A stretch of 13,613 nt of DNA. Source: Entomomonas sp964395065. GTDB taxonomy: Bacteria > Pseudomonadota > Gammaproteobacteria > Pseudomonadales > Pseudomonadaceae. The notes under the pieces are model-generated. The model ran no database searches and was not told where the DNA came from. It worked only from the letters and a program-made list of their open reading frames with translations. Both the position numbers and the translations under genes were made by a program. Positions 1 to 7,783 of the stretch are shown piece by piece (positions within the stretch are counted from its first letter, which is position 1; each line of letters starts with the position of its first letter). Where the stretch lies: NCBI GenBank assembly GCA_964395065.1, contig CAYNAM010000066.1, forward strand, positions 1 through 13,613, given 5' to 3'.

Positions 1-730
1 CTGAACGTGTACCTATCAAAGCACGGGCAATAGGGACGATCATTTTTGTTTCATCAGGCGTTAGGCCAAAGGCAGTGGCAATGCCATAGGGGTTGGCAAG
101 CTGCTCGACAACTCTGCCGGGGGCTGCAACCTCAACAGCTGCTTTCACCCCTAAAGGAACCTTTTCGATCAACCCAACTTCATCCACAATGGGAATAACT
201 TTATTAAGCCGATTATTAACCAAGACACCATCATCATTCTGTAGAATAGCGGCCTGAATATCTACTTGGCGATCCATCGCTCGATTAAGTGCAATAGCTA
301 CTTCAGCAAAGTCATAACGTGCAGGCACAACCACAATATAAGCGGTACCAGATACTACATAGTCTAGTTGCCCAAACCCTACCGTCTCACCAATACCCAG
401 CCCCAATCCACCGGGAGTTTCCGGGTTATGGCCGATCATGGTGGATTCGGTGATGATCGTTTCGGTGATAGTTTCCATCGCCACATCGCCAATTACTGGC
501 GCTGCTTCATTAAGAGCTATCAGTTGAACATCTTGGTAGGTAGCATTAATTTTATCTAAAGCTTGTTTTACAGAGCCCAAAATACCATGAATATTTTGCC
601 GTGTTCCTTTAATTCCCGTCGTACTCACAATGCCATCGGCAACGAATTGTAATGAATTATCATCAGCCAATCTGGCGATAGCGGTCTCAGTGGTCGCATT
701 ACCAATATCTACGCCAACGATTAATTTCAT
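1..730 (-). CDS. pduG: Diol dehydratase reactivase, large subunit (partial, 3' end beyond window)
   Basis: This is the ATP-dependent chaperone-like factor that releases damaged cobalamin from inactivated diol dehydratase so that fresh adenosylcobalamin can bind; its partner would be the small subunit PduH. The reading frame starts at the ATG whose complement is at 728-730, after a GAGGGGG ribosome binding site six bases upstream, and stays open to the window edge (243 codons). The N-terminus has the ASKHA-type phosphate-binding motif DIGNATTE. Residues about 70-110 contain the strongly conserved stretch with PVIGDVAMETITETIITES and MIGHNP, and further on come DDGVLVNNRL, PIVDEV and NPYGIATAFGL, all hallmarks of PduG/DdrA. 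It lies 48 bases after pduE in the same direction, so it is very likely co-transcribed. The C-terminal part is outside the window. The close relative DhaF/GdrA of glycerol dehydratase is less likely because the dehydratase subunits here carry Pdu-type extensions. Confidence 0.95.
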   Translation of the reverse strand, partial: MKLIVGVDIGNATTETAIARLADDNSLQFVADGIVSTTGIKGTRQNIHGILGSVKQALDKINATYQDVQLIALNEAAPVIGDVAMETITETIITESTMIGHNPETPGGLGLGIGETVGFGQLDYVVSGTAYIVVVPARYDFAEVAIALNRAMDRQVDIQAAILQNDDGVLVNNRLNKVIPIVDEVGLIEKVPLGVKAAVEVAAPGRVVEQLANPYGIATAFGLTPDETKMIVPIARALIGTRS

Positions 731-778
731 TACAGCCCCCTCATGACAATGTATGTTACCGAAAGGAATTTGCCACCT

Positions 779-1291
779 TTAATCCTTACGCAAAATCCCA
801 CGCTCAGCGTAAACATCAGCAGCTTCTCTCACAAAAGCACTGTTAATGGTTGCACCGTATTTGTTTTGCAATTCATCGGCAATCGCTATCAGCTCTTCTC
901 GCGTTGACCGATTGGGGCGTAGTGCATTATAAATCTCTAATACACGCTCATCGGGGATCGCAATAAGCTCTGCGGCACGGCGCAAATTGCGTGCAAAAGG
1001 TGCACGCCCTGCATCTTCAGCTATTTGTGCTTGTAGCTCTAAGGTTTCTGGAGCAATCCGTAAATCTTCTGCTTTTACACTGCCATCAATCACCCCTTTT
1101 AAGGTTAAATCATCAAGCTTTTTACCCGTTGGCGTTCTTACAAGATCTTGACGCTTAGAACTCAGTGGATAATCTTTAACACCTACTTTACCAGTGGCAG
1201 TATAAGTTGAGGAAGGCGTACTATTGTCTTTATTACCAAGCGCACTCATAACACTTTGTACAATTTTATCGATTTCTAACGGTTGACTCAT
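779..1291 (-). CDS. pduE: Propanediol dehydratase small subunit
   Basis: Small (gamma) subunit of adenosylcobalamin-dependent diol dehydratase, which converts 1,2-propanediol to propionaldehyde as an (alpha-beta-gamma)2 complex. The 170 residues match the usual length of about 173. Family landmarks visible are DYPLSSKR near residue 40, TLDDxTL-like KLDDLTL, the stretch DLRIAPETLELQAQIAEDAGR, then AAELIAIPDERVLEIYNALRP with RSTREELIAIADEL, and a C-terminal AFVREAADVYAERG. Residues about 4-18 form a short amphipathic helix (EIDKIVQSVMSALG) followed by a Ser/Thr-rich linker, the layout of a microcompartment-associated N-terminal extension that glycerol dehydratase small subunits lack. The start ATG follows AGGAGA with a seven-base spacer. 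It starts 15 bases after pduD, so the pair is translated from one message. Confidence 0.96.
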   Translation of the reverse strand: MSQPLEIDKIVQSVMSALGNKDNSTPSSTYTATGKVGVKDYPLSSKRQDLVRTPTGKKLDDLTLKGVIDGSVKAEDLRIAPETLELQAQIAEDAGRAPFARNLRRAAELIAIPDERVLEIYNALRPNRSTREELIAIADELQNKYGATINSAFVREAADVYAERGILRKD

Positions 1292-1306
1292 TGATCTATC
1301 TCCTCA

Positions 1307-1975
1307 TTAACCCAGTAGGTTGACTTCAACTGCAACAGTTTTTTTATTACGATCAACCAATTCAGTCTCTCTAATATGAAGTATCGCTGCAAGCGCTTGG
1401 TATTTTGGCCTAGCCATTTGGTCATTACGTGTTGGCACAGGATTGGGAGCTTCGCCTTTAGCATATTTCGCAGCGTTTTTACCGATCTCCCGATAGGTTT
1501 TTAAATCCAATAACGGTGCTTGTGGAAACAGTTCTAGGTTACTCAGCGGGAATAAGTCTTTTTGGTGGATCATGGTCGTACCCTTGGACTGTATTCCAAT
1601 GCCAATTCCTGACCCACTTAGTTTTGCGGCAATAAGACCAATAAATGATACATCCGAGGTGTTATAGACCTTCACTACACGGTAACGAATTCCTTCTTCT
1701 TCAATACCAGCAATCAGCTCACGAAGTACTTTATCGTGTGAAATACCACAAATGGTTTGTGTTTGTTTTGTCATGAAAGCGGGCGCTAAACCGATCACCA
1801 CTTCATCACGTTGCTTGCCAGCTGTTGCATTACCCACTTCTCGAATCATAACCGTTGAGGGGGATGAGTTGGATCTTGCTGTTGGAGTAGCAGGTGTTTG
1901 TTGGTTAGCGTTAGCCCCTAAGTTTTTGATAACGTCTTCAATAATCCTGCGTAGTTCTTGTTCATTTACTTGCAT
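1307..1975 (-). CDS. pduD: Propanediol dehydratase medium subunit
   Basis: Medium (beta) subunit of B12-dependent diol dehydratase, which together with the large subunit holds the cobalamin. At 222 residues it matches the Pdu family (about 224). Conserved blocks are GIGIGIQSKGTTMIHQ, then PLSNLELFPQAPLL, the segment YREIGKNAAKYAKGE, and VPTRNDQMARPKYQA. Residues 5-19 (EQELRRIIEDVIKNLG) are a charged amphipathic helix followed by a Gln/Thr/Pro/Ser-rich linker; in Salmonella the corresponding N-terminus of PduD targets the dehydratase into the microcompartment. This points to an encapsulated enzyme rather than a free glycerol dehydratase. The start ATG has a GGGAGA ribosome binding site about eight bases upstream and begins 20 bases after pduC. 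Confidence 0.96.
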   Translation of the reverse strand: MQVNEQELRRIIEDVIKNLGANANQQTPATPTARSNSSPSTVMIREVGNATAGKQRDEVVIGLAPAFMTKQTQTICGISHDKVLRELIAGIEEEGIRYRVVKVYNTSDVSFIGLIAAKLSGSGIGIGIQSKGTTMIHQKDLFPLSNLELFPQAPLLDLKTYREIGKNAAKYAKGEAPNPVPTRNDQMARPKYQALAAILHIRETELVDRNKKTVAVEVNLLG

Positions 1976-1995
1976 TTTCTATTCTCCCACCATGA

Positions 1996-3660
1996 TTATA
2001 TGAAGTCTTCAGGATTACGGGCATTTGGAATATTTTTAATTTCTTCCCAACGCTCTGCCGACATTTGATAACCAGTACCAGGGCCTTGATAATCATTAAG
2101 ATCATTCACAGCACTGCGTACATGCCAGTCCTTATCAATAATCGCTGATGTATGTAAGTAGTCGCCTACAACACGTTGCTTGAGCATATTGAAAACACTT
2201 TGTGCCACATCATCAAAACCAGCTTTAGACAGTGCCTTTACAACATCCACACCGGTAATCGCACGCTTCATCATGTCTTCGGCGGCCTTCATGTCTTCTA
2301 CTAAATTACGATCAGGCATATCTTTACTGCCGTGCGCATACGTAGCCGCTTCAACTTCTGCATCAGTGACAGGTGGGAGACCTAACTCTTTAAACACTGC
2401 TTGTATAACACGTGCAGCTTTATTACGAATTTTGACAACTTCTTGTTCTTGAACGGGGCGTAAACCTCCATCAACACGTAAATCACGCTGTAGAATATTG
2501 TAGTCATCAAAATCTTCTGCATCGAAGTTCGAACCTGCAAACATATTGTCATAGTTAGGGGTTGAACTGTAGCCTGAGAAAATAAAGTCTGTACCCGGTA
2601 ATATTTGCATTAAAGCACGCGCGGTACGGCGCATATCAGAATGCGAGAAGGTTTGGTCATTACCTGATGCCACTTCAAGGTCTAACATGGTGGTAATTAA
2701 GTTCTCAGCTAACACCGCACGAATACCAGAAGGCACTGCACCAGGAATACCAATACAACTGATTGAACCATTTTGTAAGCCTTGCACACCGGCACCTTTA
2801 GTAATAAAGATACAGCGTGCTTCTAAGTAAAGCATGGACTTACCTTCTGCATAACCCATTTGTACTTCAGAACCCGTGCCCGAAGTAAAGCGCATTTTTA
2901 AACCACGTGAAGCATAGGCAGAAGCGAGGAAGCTTTTTGACCATGGGGTATCGTCACCATCAATAAACACTTGCTCTGTACCGTATACAGACACTGTTTC
3001 AGCATAAGAAGTTAAACCGCGCATCCCAAAGAGTAACTCACTGGCCTCTTCCACAGAGCATTGCGTTAAAATACCGCCGCGCCCTGTTTGTGAGCCTATT
3101 AGTAAGGCTAATGCATTAAAAGGCGCATAGCGTACGATGGCAACCGTGGTTTCTTCTTCATCAAAACCACGTAATGCCGCTTCAGCAGCATCGGCTGCAA
3201 TTTGCACAGGATTATCTTTTAGGTTGGTAACGTGGCACTGGTTAGATGGGGTTTTACGGGCGCGCATTTTTTGTAGCGCCATCATCATTTCAACCACATT
3301 CATATACCCCAATACCTCGCAAATTTTTGCAGGGGTCATGGCTGTGGTTAAAGGAATGAGTTGTGAGCGTGGAACGTTAATATCGCAAAGCATACCAGCA
3401 AATTTTTGCGAAGGAATCGCCATGGCCTCTTCAGTGTGCGTTAAATTAATAGCATATTCGGCAATAAAGCGATCATTAAAATCGAAATCTTTGCGTTGTT
3501 TGCCGTCTAACTCAACAACTTTGCCATTTTCAATACGAATACTAGGTTTGGGGTCGTTAGGGCCATTCATGGCAATCATGCCTACTTCTGGCCATTCCTT
3601 GACAAAGCCATCTTGATTCACAGGACGGTTGGCAAGCACTTCAAAACGCTTGGATTTCAT
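1996..3660 (-). CDS. pduC: Propanediol dehydratase large subunit
   Basis: Catalytic (alpha) subunit of adenosylcobalamin-dependent diol dehydratase (TIM barrel), 554 residues, the exact usual length. Residues assigned to substrate, K+/Ca2+ and catalysis in the Klebsiella oxytoca enzyme are found at identical positions: Gln141, His143, Glu170, Glu221 and Asp335. Ser301 and Gln336, which shape the substrate pocket, are also present. Further family blocks are PVNQDGFVKEW near the N-terminus, MNVVEMMMALQKMRARKTPSN, TSGTGSEVQMGYAEGKSM, FAGSNFDAEDFDDYN and YAHGSKDMPDRN. Expected substrates are 1,2-propanediol, glycerol and ethylene glycol. The ATG is preceded by AAAGGA with an eight-base spacer. 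It follows the kinase gene after a gap of 158 bases, larger than the other gaps in this operon, so a separate promoter or processing site there is possible. Confidence 0.98.
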   Translation of the reverse strand: MKSKRFEVLANRPVNQDGFVKEWPEVGMIAMNGPNDPKPSIRIENGKVVELDGKQRKDFDFNDRFIAEYAINLTHTEEAMAIPSQKFAGMLCDINVPRSQLIPLTTAMTPAKICEVLGYMNVVEMMMALQKMRARKTPSNQCHVTNLKDNPVQIAADAAEAALRGFDEEETTVAIVRYAPFNALALLIGSQTGRGGILTQCSVEEASELLFGMRGLTSYAETVSVYGTEQVFIDGDDTPWSKSFLASAYASRGLKMRFTSGTGSEVQMGYAEGKSMLYLEARCIFITKGAGVQGLQNGSISCIGIPGAVPSGIRAVLAENLITTMLDLEVASGNDQTFSHSDMRRTARALMQILPGTDFIFSGYSSTPNYDNMFAGSNFDAEDFDDYNILQRDLRVDGGLRPVQEQEVVKIRNKAARVIQAVFKELGLPPVTDAEVEAATYAHGSKDMPDRNLVEDMKAAEDMMKRAITGVDVVKALSKAGFDDVAQSVFNMLKQRVVGDYLHTSAIIDKDWHVRSAVNDLNDYQGPGTGYQMSAERWEEIKNIPNARNPEDFI

Positions 3661-3818
3661 AGTTGTTATCCTTTAAGCTTACTAATGTTTTTAAATAATG
3701 TGTCTCGTACAGACCGCTCCACATTTAACTTACTAAAATCCGGTTTTCCTTTACTACTCGATGATTCTTGTAAAACATTACTGCATAACTATAAAGCGCT
3801 AAACTACTGGCTTATACT

Positions 3819-5024
3819 TTACGCTGTCTTTCTCTCTTTTACAATTCGATCGGTGTCTACTGCAATCATCTTCTCTTCATTAGTGTTTATCACCACGGCA
3901 ACAGGGCCTTCACCACGACTTATAACCCCTGATCGCCCACCATAAAGTTGGTTGTTTTGATCTGAATCAAGCTCAACTCCCAATACTTTTAGGTGGTTAA
4001 TTGTCAGCTCTCTAATTAAGGTAGAGTTTTCACCAATTCCCCCTGTAAAGATAATGGCATCCAAACGATCCAATGACATCGCATGAGCACCAATATGGCG
4101 AGCCAGCCGATGAACGAACACATCAATAGCAAGGCTTGCACCAGCATGCCCTGCTTTTCTTGCTTCTTCTAATGCACGGCAATCACTAGACAACTCGGAA
4201 ATACCTAACAAACCAGACTCTTTGTTGAGCATCTGTTCTAAATCAGCCACGGATTTATTAGTCACTTTACCTATGTAAGCCACAGCAGCGAAATCAATAT
4301 CGCCACTTCGAGTGCCCATGACTAGTCCTTCTAATGGTGTCATTCCCATCGATGTATCAACACTGATACCATTTTTAACGGCGCACACGGATGAGCCATT
4401 GCCTAAATGGGCAACTACTAATCCATGATCATTAGGATTAAGTCCTAACCTATTCACGGCTTCATTAGCGACGTATTTATGGGAGGTACCATGAAAACCA
4501 AAACGTCTCACCTGATGCTCCCTTAAATATTTATAAGGTATGGCATAGGTATAAGCCGCTGGCGTTAACGTCTGGTGAAACGAGGTGTCAAAAACAGCCA
4601 CTTGCAGTAGTGTTGGAAACACCTCTAATGCACAACGAATACCTTGTAAATTAGCAGGATTATGCAAAGGCGCCAGCGTAGCAAGCTCTTCAATTTTGGC
4701 AATGGTTGTGGGTGTAATTAAGGCCGACTCTGCAAAAACACTGCCTCCCTGTGCAACTCTATGGCCTATTGCCCCAATCGAATCAATCAATGCTCTATCA
4801 CGAAGTTCTTGCACAAGGGCATTTAGCGCATCTTTATGATCACCGATGGTGAGTGCAACTGTTTTTCTATCTGCTTGAGGCGATTTAAAGGTAATTCGTG
4901 CATCCTGTAAACCAATGCACTCAGCTAGCCCAGAGAGAACAGGGGAATCTTGACAAGGTTGCATGACTGCAAACTTTATAGAAGATGAACCACAATTAAT
5001 CACTAATATTAAAGAAGATCCCAT
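3819..5024 (-). CDS. Acetate/propionate kinase (AckA/PduW family)
   Basis: Makes ATP and acetate or propionate from the acyl phosphate, the energy-yielding last step of propanediol breakdown. All blocks of the acetokinase family are present: NCGSSSIK at the N-terminus, GHRVAQGG, LAPLHNP, AVFDTSFHQT, RRFGFHGTSHKYV, HLGNGSSVC, MGTRSGDID, TGGIGENS and the C-terminal VINTNEEKMIA. The frame could begin at a GTG at 5030, but that codon sits one base after the AAAGGA ribosome binding site; the ATG at 5024 has a seven-base spacer and leaves 401 residues, so it is preferred. It is the first gene of the dehydratase operon here, whereas Salmonella pduW is near the operon end. Context favours a PduW-like propionate kinase role, but the sequence alone does not separate it from AckA, so no symbol is given. 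Confidence 0.93.
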   Translation of the reverse strand: MGSSLILVINCGSSSIKFAVMQPCQDSPVLSGLAECIGLQDARITFKSPQADRKTVALTIGDHKDALNALVQELRDRALIDSIGAIGHRVAQGGSVFAESALITPTTIAKIEELATLAPLHNPANLQGIRCALEVFPTLLQVAVFDTSFHQTLTPAAYTYAIPYKYLREHQVRRFGFHGTSHKYVANEAVNRLGLNPNDHGLVVAHLGNGSSVCAVKNGISVDTSMGMTPLEGLVMGTRSGDIDFAAVAYIGKVTNKSVADLEQMLNKESGLLGISELSSDCRALEEARKAGHAGASLAIDVFVHRLARHIGAHAMSLDRLDAIIFTGGIGENSTLIRELTINHLKVLGVELDSDQNNQLYGGRSGVISRGEGPVAVVINTNEEKMIAVDTDRIVKERKTA

Positions 5025-5500
5025 ACTCACGTCCTTTCATCAATAAACTTTATCCGCCATCATCATCCAATCAAGCAGGTATGAGGTTTTGGAGAAACAG
5101 AATAATTCACAAACAATCTTCAACTTTGTTGTGATTGTTGCCGTTGCCATGATTACATCTAAGCCACCACCTTTAAATTTCTAGGTTCAGCACAAACACA
5201 CCATTTACCCAGTATCCGCATCATTTAATAGACAAAAGACTATAGGTATTTTGATTGACCACTTTACTCCAGTATCAAAAACTTAACATTGCTGCTTACC
5301 TTTGTTTATAAGCACTTTATCCGTTTACTTTTAAGTAAATATAGGGGGTCTTAAAAAAAATATCTTGCAAGGGATGAGGATTATTTTGACTCGTTAATGC
5401 GCGCAACATCAAAAATTTCCTATTTTAATAATCTTTGTTTGGACAGTGACAAGGGACTGTATAGAAAAAAGACTCTACACGGAGTTGATCAAAGTAAATT
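5025..5500. other. Control region between response regulator and ackA-pdu operon
   Basis: This stretch of about 475 bases has no convincing gene. It is AT-rich and should carry the promoter of the ackA-pduCDEG operon on the minus strand. Visible elements are two direct copies of a GATACTGG-GTAAA-TGGT motif (5200-5216 and 5258-5276), a -10-like TGTAAT on the minus strand at 5152-5157 with no good -35 partner (expected for an activator-dependent promoter), and two related CTATA-GTC-TTGTC words (5231-5245, 5448-5464). No strong rho-independent terminator was found after the response regulator; only a 4-bp stem near 5470-5485 before a T-run on the minus strand. No cobalamin riboswitch core was recognised. 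Confidence 0.6.
5200..5276 (-). promoter_or_regulatory. Tandem operator-like direct repeat upstream of ackA-pduCDEG
   Basis: Read on the minus strand, GATACTGGAGTAAAGTGGT at 5276-5258 and GATACTGGGTAAATGGT at 5216-5200 are nearly the same word, with two single-base insertions in the first copy. Their starts are 60 bases apart. Direct repeats of this size are typical binding sites of AraC-type regulators. The copies lie 176-252 bases before the kinase start codon and upstream of a TGTAAT -10-like word at 5152-5157. A related word occurs upstream of pduA. The link with the neighbouring response regulator is inferred. Confidence 0.5.
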
Positions 5501-6526
5501 TTAAACCTTTAATCGTATTTTATATTCAGAGGGGGTTAACCCTGTTTCTTCTTTAAAGGTTCTACCAAAATAGTTAGGGTCATTGTAGGAAAGCTCCATA
5601 GCAACATTGCTTATTGACATATCACTATGATCTAAAAGGCTTTTGGCAATATCTATTCTTCTTTTTTTCACATAAGAAACAAAATTGATGCCGGCGTCTT
5701 TTTTGAAAAGCCTACTTAGGTAAGAGGGGGTCACATGGGCTTTTTCAGCTACTTCTTCAAGAGACAAGTTCTTACCCAAATTACGCTCAATATAATTAAA
5801 TGCTTTTTGCATAGGGTCATGTGTTTGTCCTATTTGATGCTGTACCTCATCAAATAAAGTATTTGATACACTAAGTAATAAGCTGAGTACTTTATAGTAG
5901 TTTTGCTGTGAGAAACTCATACTTTTTAACTGCAATATTTGTTTTTTTAGCCTTTCTATTTGCCAACCTCTGCATTCAGTTATTTGCTTAATAATAGAGG
6001 TCAATTCATTAATACCTTCTTTAGGTGAGCAGTTTGTCTGAGAGTAAATTCGATCAACATACACCCTCACCGTTTGTATCCATTTTGTATAAAGATTATT
6101 ATCCAACATTGTCATTAGTTGTTCGGCCATTAACTTTGTTTGTTGGTATTTTTCTGGATCAAAACCAAGAAAAGATTTGATGTGATTAATTAAAACTTGA
6201 GGCCTCACAGGTTTAAGTAAATACTCATCGACTTTTAGCCCTATCATGTTACGCGCAATCTCAAAATCATCCACCGCGGTTGTGACAATAACTTTTGTGG
6301 TTGTGTTAACTGAACGTAAATGCTTTAAGACATCGAGTCCATTAGGGTATGGGATGTTAATATCCAATAACATTAAATCAATAGAAATGCTGTTAATTAG
6401 TTGAATAGCATCGGCTCCATTAGCGACCTCTAACAATTCAAGCCTGTGGTCAAACCCTTTATTAATAATCATTTTTAGGGCTTCACGTTCAACTGCCTCA
6501 TCTTCGACTATAACAATAGTAAACAT
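5501..6526 (-). CDS. Two-component response regulator, receiver plus AraC-type DNA-binding domain
   Basis: A cytoplasmic transcription factor of the YesN-like class, 341 residues. Residues 1-120 form a CheY-like receiver: acidic pocket Glu8-Asp9-Glu10, phosphoacceptor Asp55 (in LLLDINIP), Thr82/Thr83 and Lys105 (in LLKPVRP). A helical linker of roughly 110 residues follows. The last 100 residues contain two helix-turn-helix units, the first with LEEVAEKAHVTPSYLSRLFK and the second with VAMELSYNDPNYFGRTFK, ending in the AraC signature GLTPSEYK. It starts 15 bases after the stop of the sensor kinase, with only a weak AGAAG ribosome binding site, so it is translated from the kinase message. Standing between the kinase and the dehydratase operon, it is expected to activate ackA-pduCDEG and pduA. 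That target assignment is inference. Confidence 0.93.
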   Translation of the reverse strand: MFTIVIVEDEAVEREALKMIINKGFDHRLELLEVANGADAIQLINSISIDLMLLDINIPYPNGLDVLKHLRSVNTTTKVIVTTAVDDFEIARNMIGLKVDEYLLKPVRPQVLINHIKSFLGFDPEKYQQTKLMAEQLMTMLDNNLYTKWIQTVRVYVDRIYSQTNCSPKEGINELTSIIKQITECRGWQIERLKKQILQLKSMSFSQQNYYKVLSLLLSVSNTLFDEVQHQIGQTHDPMQKAFNYIERNLGKNLSLEEVAEKAHVTPSYLSRLFKKDAGINFVSYVKKRRIDIAKSLLDHSDMSISNVAMELSYNDPNYFGRTFKEETGLTPSEYKIRLKV

Positions 6527-6541
6527 TTTTTATATATCTTC

Positions 6542-7783
6542 TTAATGTATTGGCTGCACGATGGGGCAGCGAAAACGTACTTTTGTTCCCAACCCTTTAC
6601 GCCCCGCACTTTCTATTTCAAGCCCATAGCTATCACCAAAATTTAATTTTAACCGATTACTCACATTAAAAATGCCAAGCCCCTTTCGTTTGGTATTGTT
6701 TAAATTACCTTCCAGAGCCGAGGTTATCATTTCTTGAGTCATGCCATCGCCATCGTCTGTTACTTCAATAATAACATCACGTCCGTTATCAAAACCGACA
6801 ATCGATAGGCGAGTAAAGTTGTCACGAGGTTCAACCGCATAATTAAAACTATTTTCAATAAGTGGCTGAATAATCATAAAGGGACATGGGATGTTGTAAT
6901 ATTTCTCTGGAATAGTAATAGTGAACGAAAACTTATCGCCCATACGTACTTGTTGTAGTGAAAGATAATTCGTGACATGCTCAATTTCGCTTTGAATAGT
7001 GATTAATTTGTTATTATTTTTTCTCAATATATAGCGCATCATGTCTGAAAAGCCATACACCATAGCCTCTGTTTTTTCTGCATTCTCTAATAAGGCTAAA
7101 CGACCGATGGTACTCAATACATTAAACAAAAAATGTGGGTTAATCTGGTAAGTCAGTGCTTGTAACTCTGCTTCTTGTAATGATTTTTCTAGCTCTGCCC
7201 TGTGCTTAGCATGATTAAGTAGCTCTAATGTTTGTTTATGCAACTTTGCTTGAATAATATTGGTATAGCCTTGCTCTACCAAATAATGTGTCAAATGATA
7301 GAGAGAATAAGCCGCTGCCTTAAATTTTTTGAATGCAATCGTTTGGATCTCCTGATGTAAACGAACCAGTTTTTCATCACTCTTCCACGAGGCATCTTCC
7401 TCCAAAATATAATCAAATACTTTTGCTTCTTGTTCACTTAACTTAACTTGCCCTGAGAGCATGGCACCTAAATAGTGACCCTCAACCTCTATCGGCACAG
7501 CAAACTCAGCAAGCCCACAACCACAGCGATAAATAATCGGTTCACCTGACTGCATCGCTTTTCTGCCGCCAACATTATCGCATTCAAAACACTTGGCGCG
7601 CCCTTTTTCAGACGAACGATACAATAAACAAAACGATGAAAAGCCGCTAGGCTTCGTGATCGGCTCTCCATGTTCATTAACCGCAACCAACGCAAGACCT
7701 GTAGCATCACTAAAGTTATCTTGTAACTTTTGCAATCTATCTACACTTAAAAGATCATCCATGTGGAAAGGAGTGTTCATCAT
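6542..7783 (-). CDS. Cytoplasmic sensor histidine kinase with PocR ligand-binding domain
   Basis: Senses a small molecule and phosphorylates the adjacent response regulator. Residues about 10-175 are a PocR domain: FSSFC, then KCFECDNVGG, EPIIYRC, GLAEFAVPI and GQV. Its cysteines are Cys52, Cys65, Cys68, Cys87 and Cys89. A coiled-coil-like helix (about 178-212) leads into a LytS/YesM-type kinase: phosphoacceptor His217 in QINPHFLFN, N-box QPLIENS with Asn311, G1 box DDGDGM at 343-348, and G2 box GLGIFNVSNRL at 368-378. No membrane segment is visible, so the protein is soluble. The Salmonella PocR domain responds to 1,2-propanediol, and the pdu neighbourhood suggests the same kind of ligand here. 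The first of two adjacent ATG codons is used; neither has a clear ribosome binding site, and a start at Met8 cannot be excluded. A sigma70-like promoter lies about 105 bases upstream. Confidence 0.93.
   Translation of the reverse strand: MMNTPFHMDDLLSVDRLQKLQDNFSDATGLALVAVNEHGEPITKPSGFSSFCLLYRSSEKGRAKCFECDNVGGRKAMQSGEPIIYRCGCGLAEFAVPIEVEGHYLGAMLSGQVKLSEQEAKVFDYILEEDASWKSDEKLVRLHQEIQTIAFKKFKAAAYSLYHLTHYLVEQGYTNIIQAKLHKQTLELLNHAKHRAELEKSLQEAELQALTYQINPHFLFNVLSTIGRLALLENAEKTEAMVYGFSDMMRYILRKNNNKLITIQSEIEHVTNYLSLQQVRMGDKFSFTITIPEKYYNIPCPFMIIQPLIENSFNYAVEPRDNFTRLSIVGFDNGRDVIIEVTDDGDGMTQEMITSALEGNLNNTKRKGLGIFNVSNRLKLNFGDSYGLEIESAGRKGLGTKVRFRCPIVQPIH

Noticed and set aside
368..559. Plus-strand frame of 63 codons at the left end
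   Set aside because: It is antisense to the conserved pduG frame, which continues to the window edge with clear family motifs.
3137..3616. Plus-strand frame of 159 codons opposite pduC
   Set aside because: It lies wholly inside the highly conserved pduC gene on the other strand, has no family resemblance and is a shadow frame.
3613..3945. Plus-strand frame of 110 codons covering the gap between pduC and the kinase gene
   Set aside because: Much of it overlaps the ends of two certain genes on the opposite strand, there is no ribosome binding site, and the translation has no recognisable features.
5130..5165. Sigma54-type promoter, from TGGCA-like words near the minus-strand sequence ATGGCAACGGCAAC
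   Set aside because: The GG and GC elements do not occur at the required spacing, and the regulator is not of the NtrC type.
5025..5230. Cobalamin riboswitch upstream of ackA-pduCDEG
   Set aside because: The locus depends on B12, so one was looked for, but neither the B12-box consensus nor the conserved core around it was found on either strand.
5351..5380. A-run next to CTTGCAAG, considered as a terminator for the response regulator transcript
   Set aside because: CTTGCAAG is a palindrome without room for a loop, so no stable stem precedes the T-run on the minus strand.
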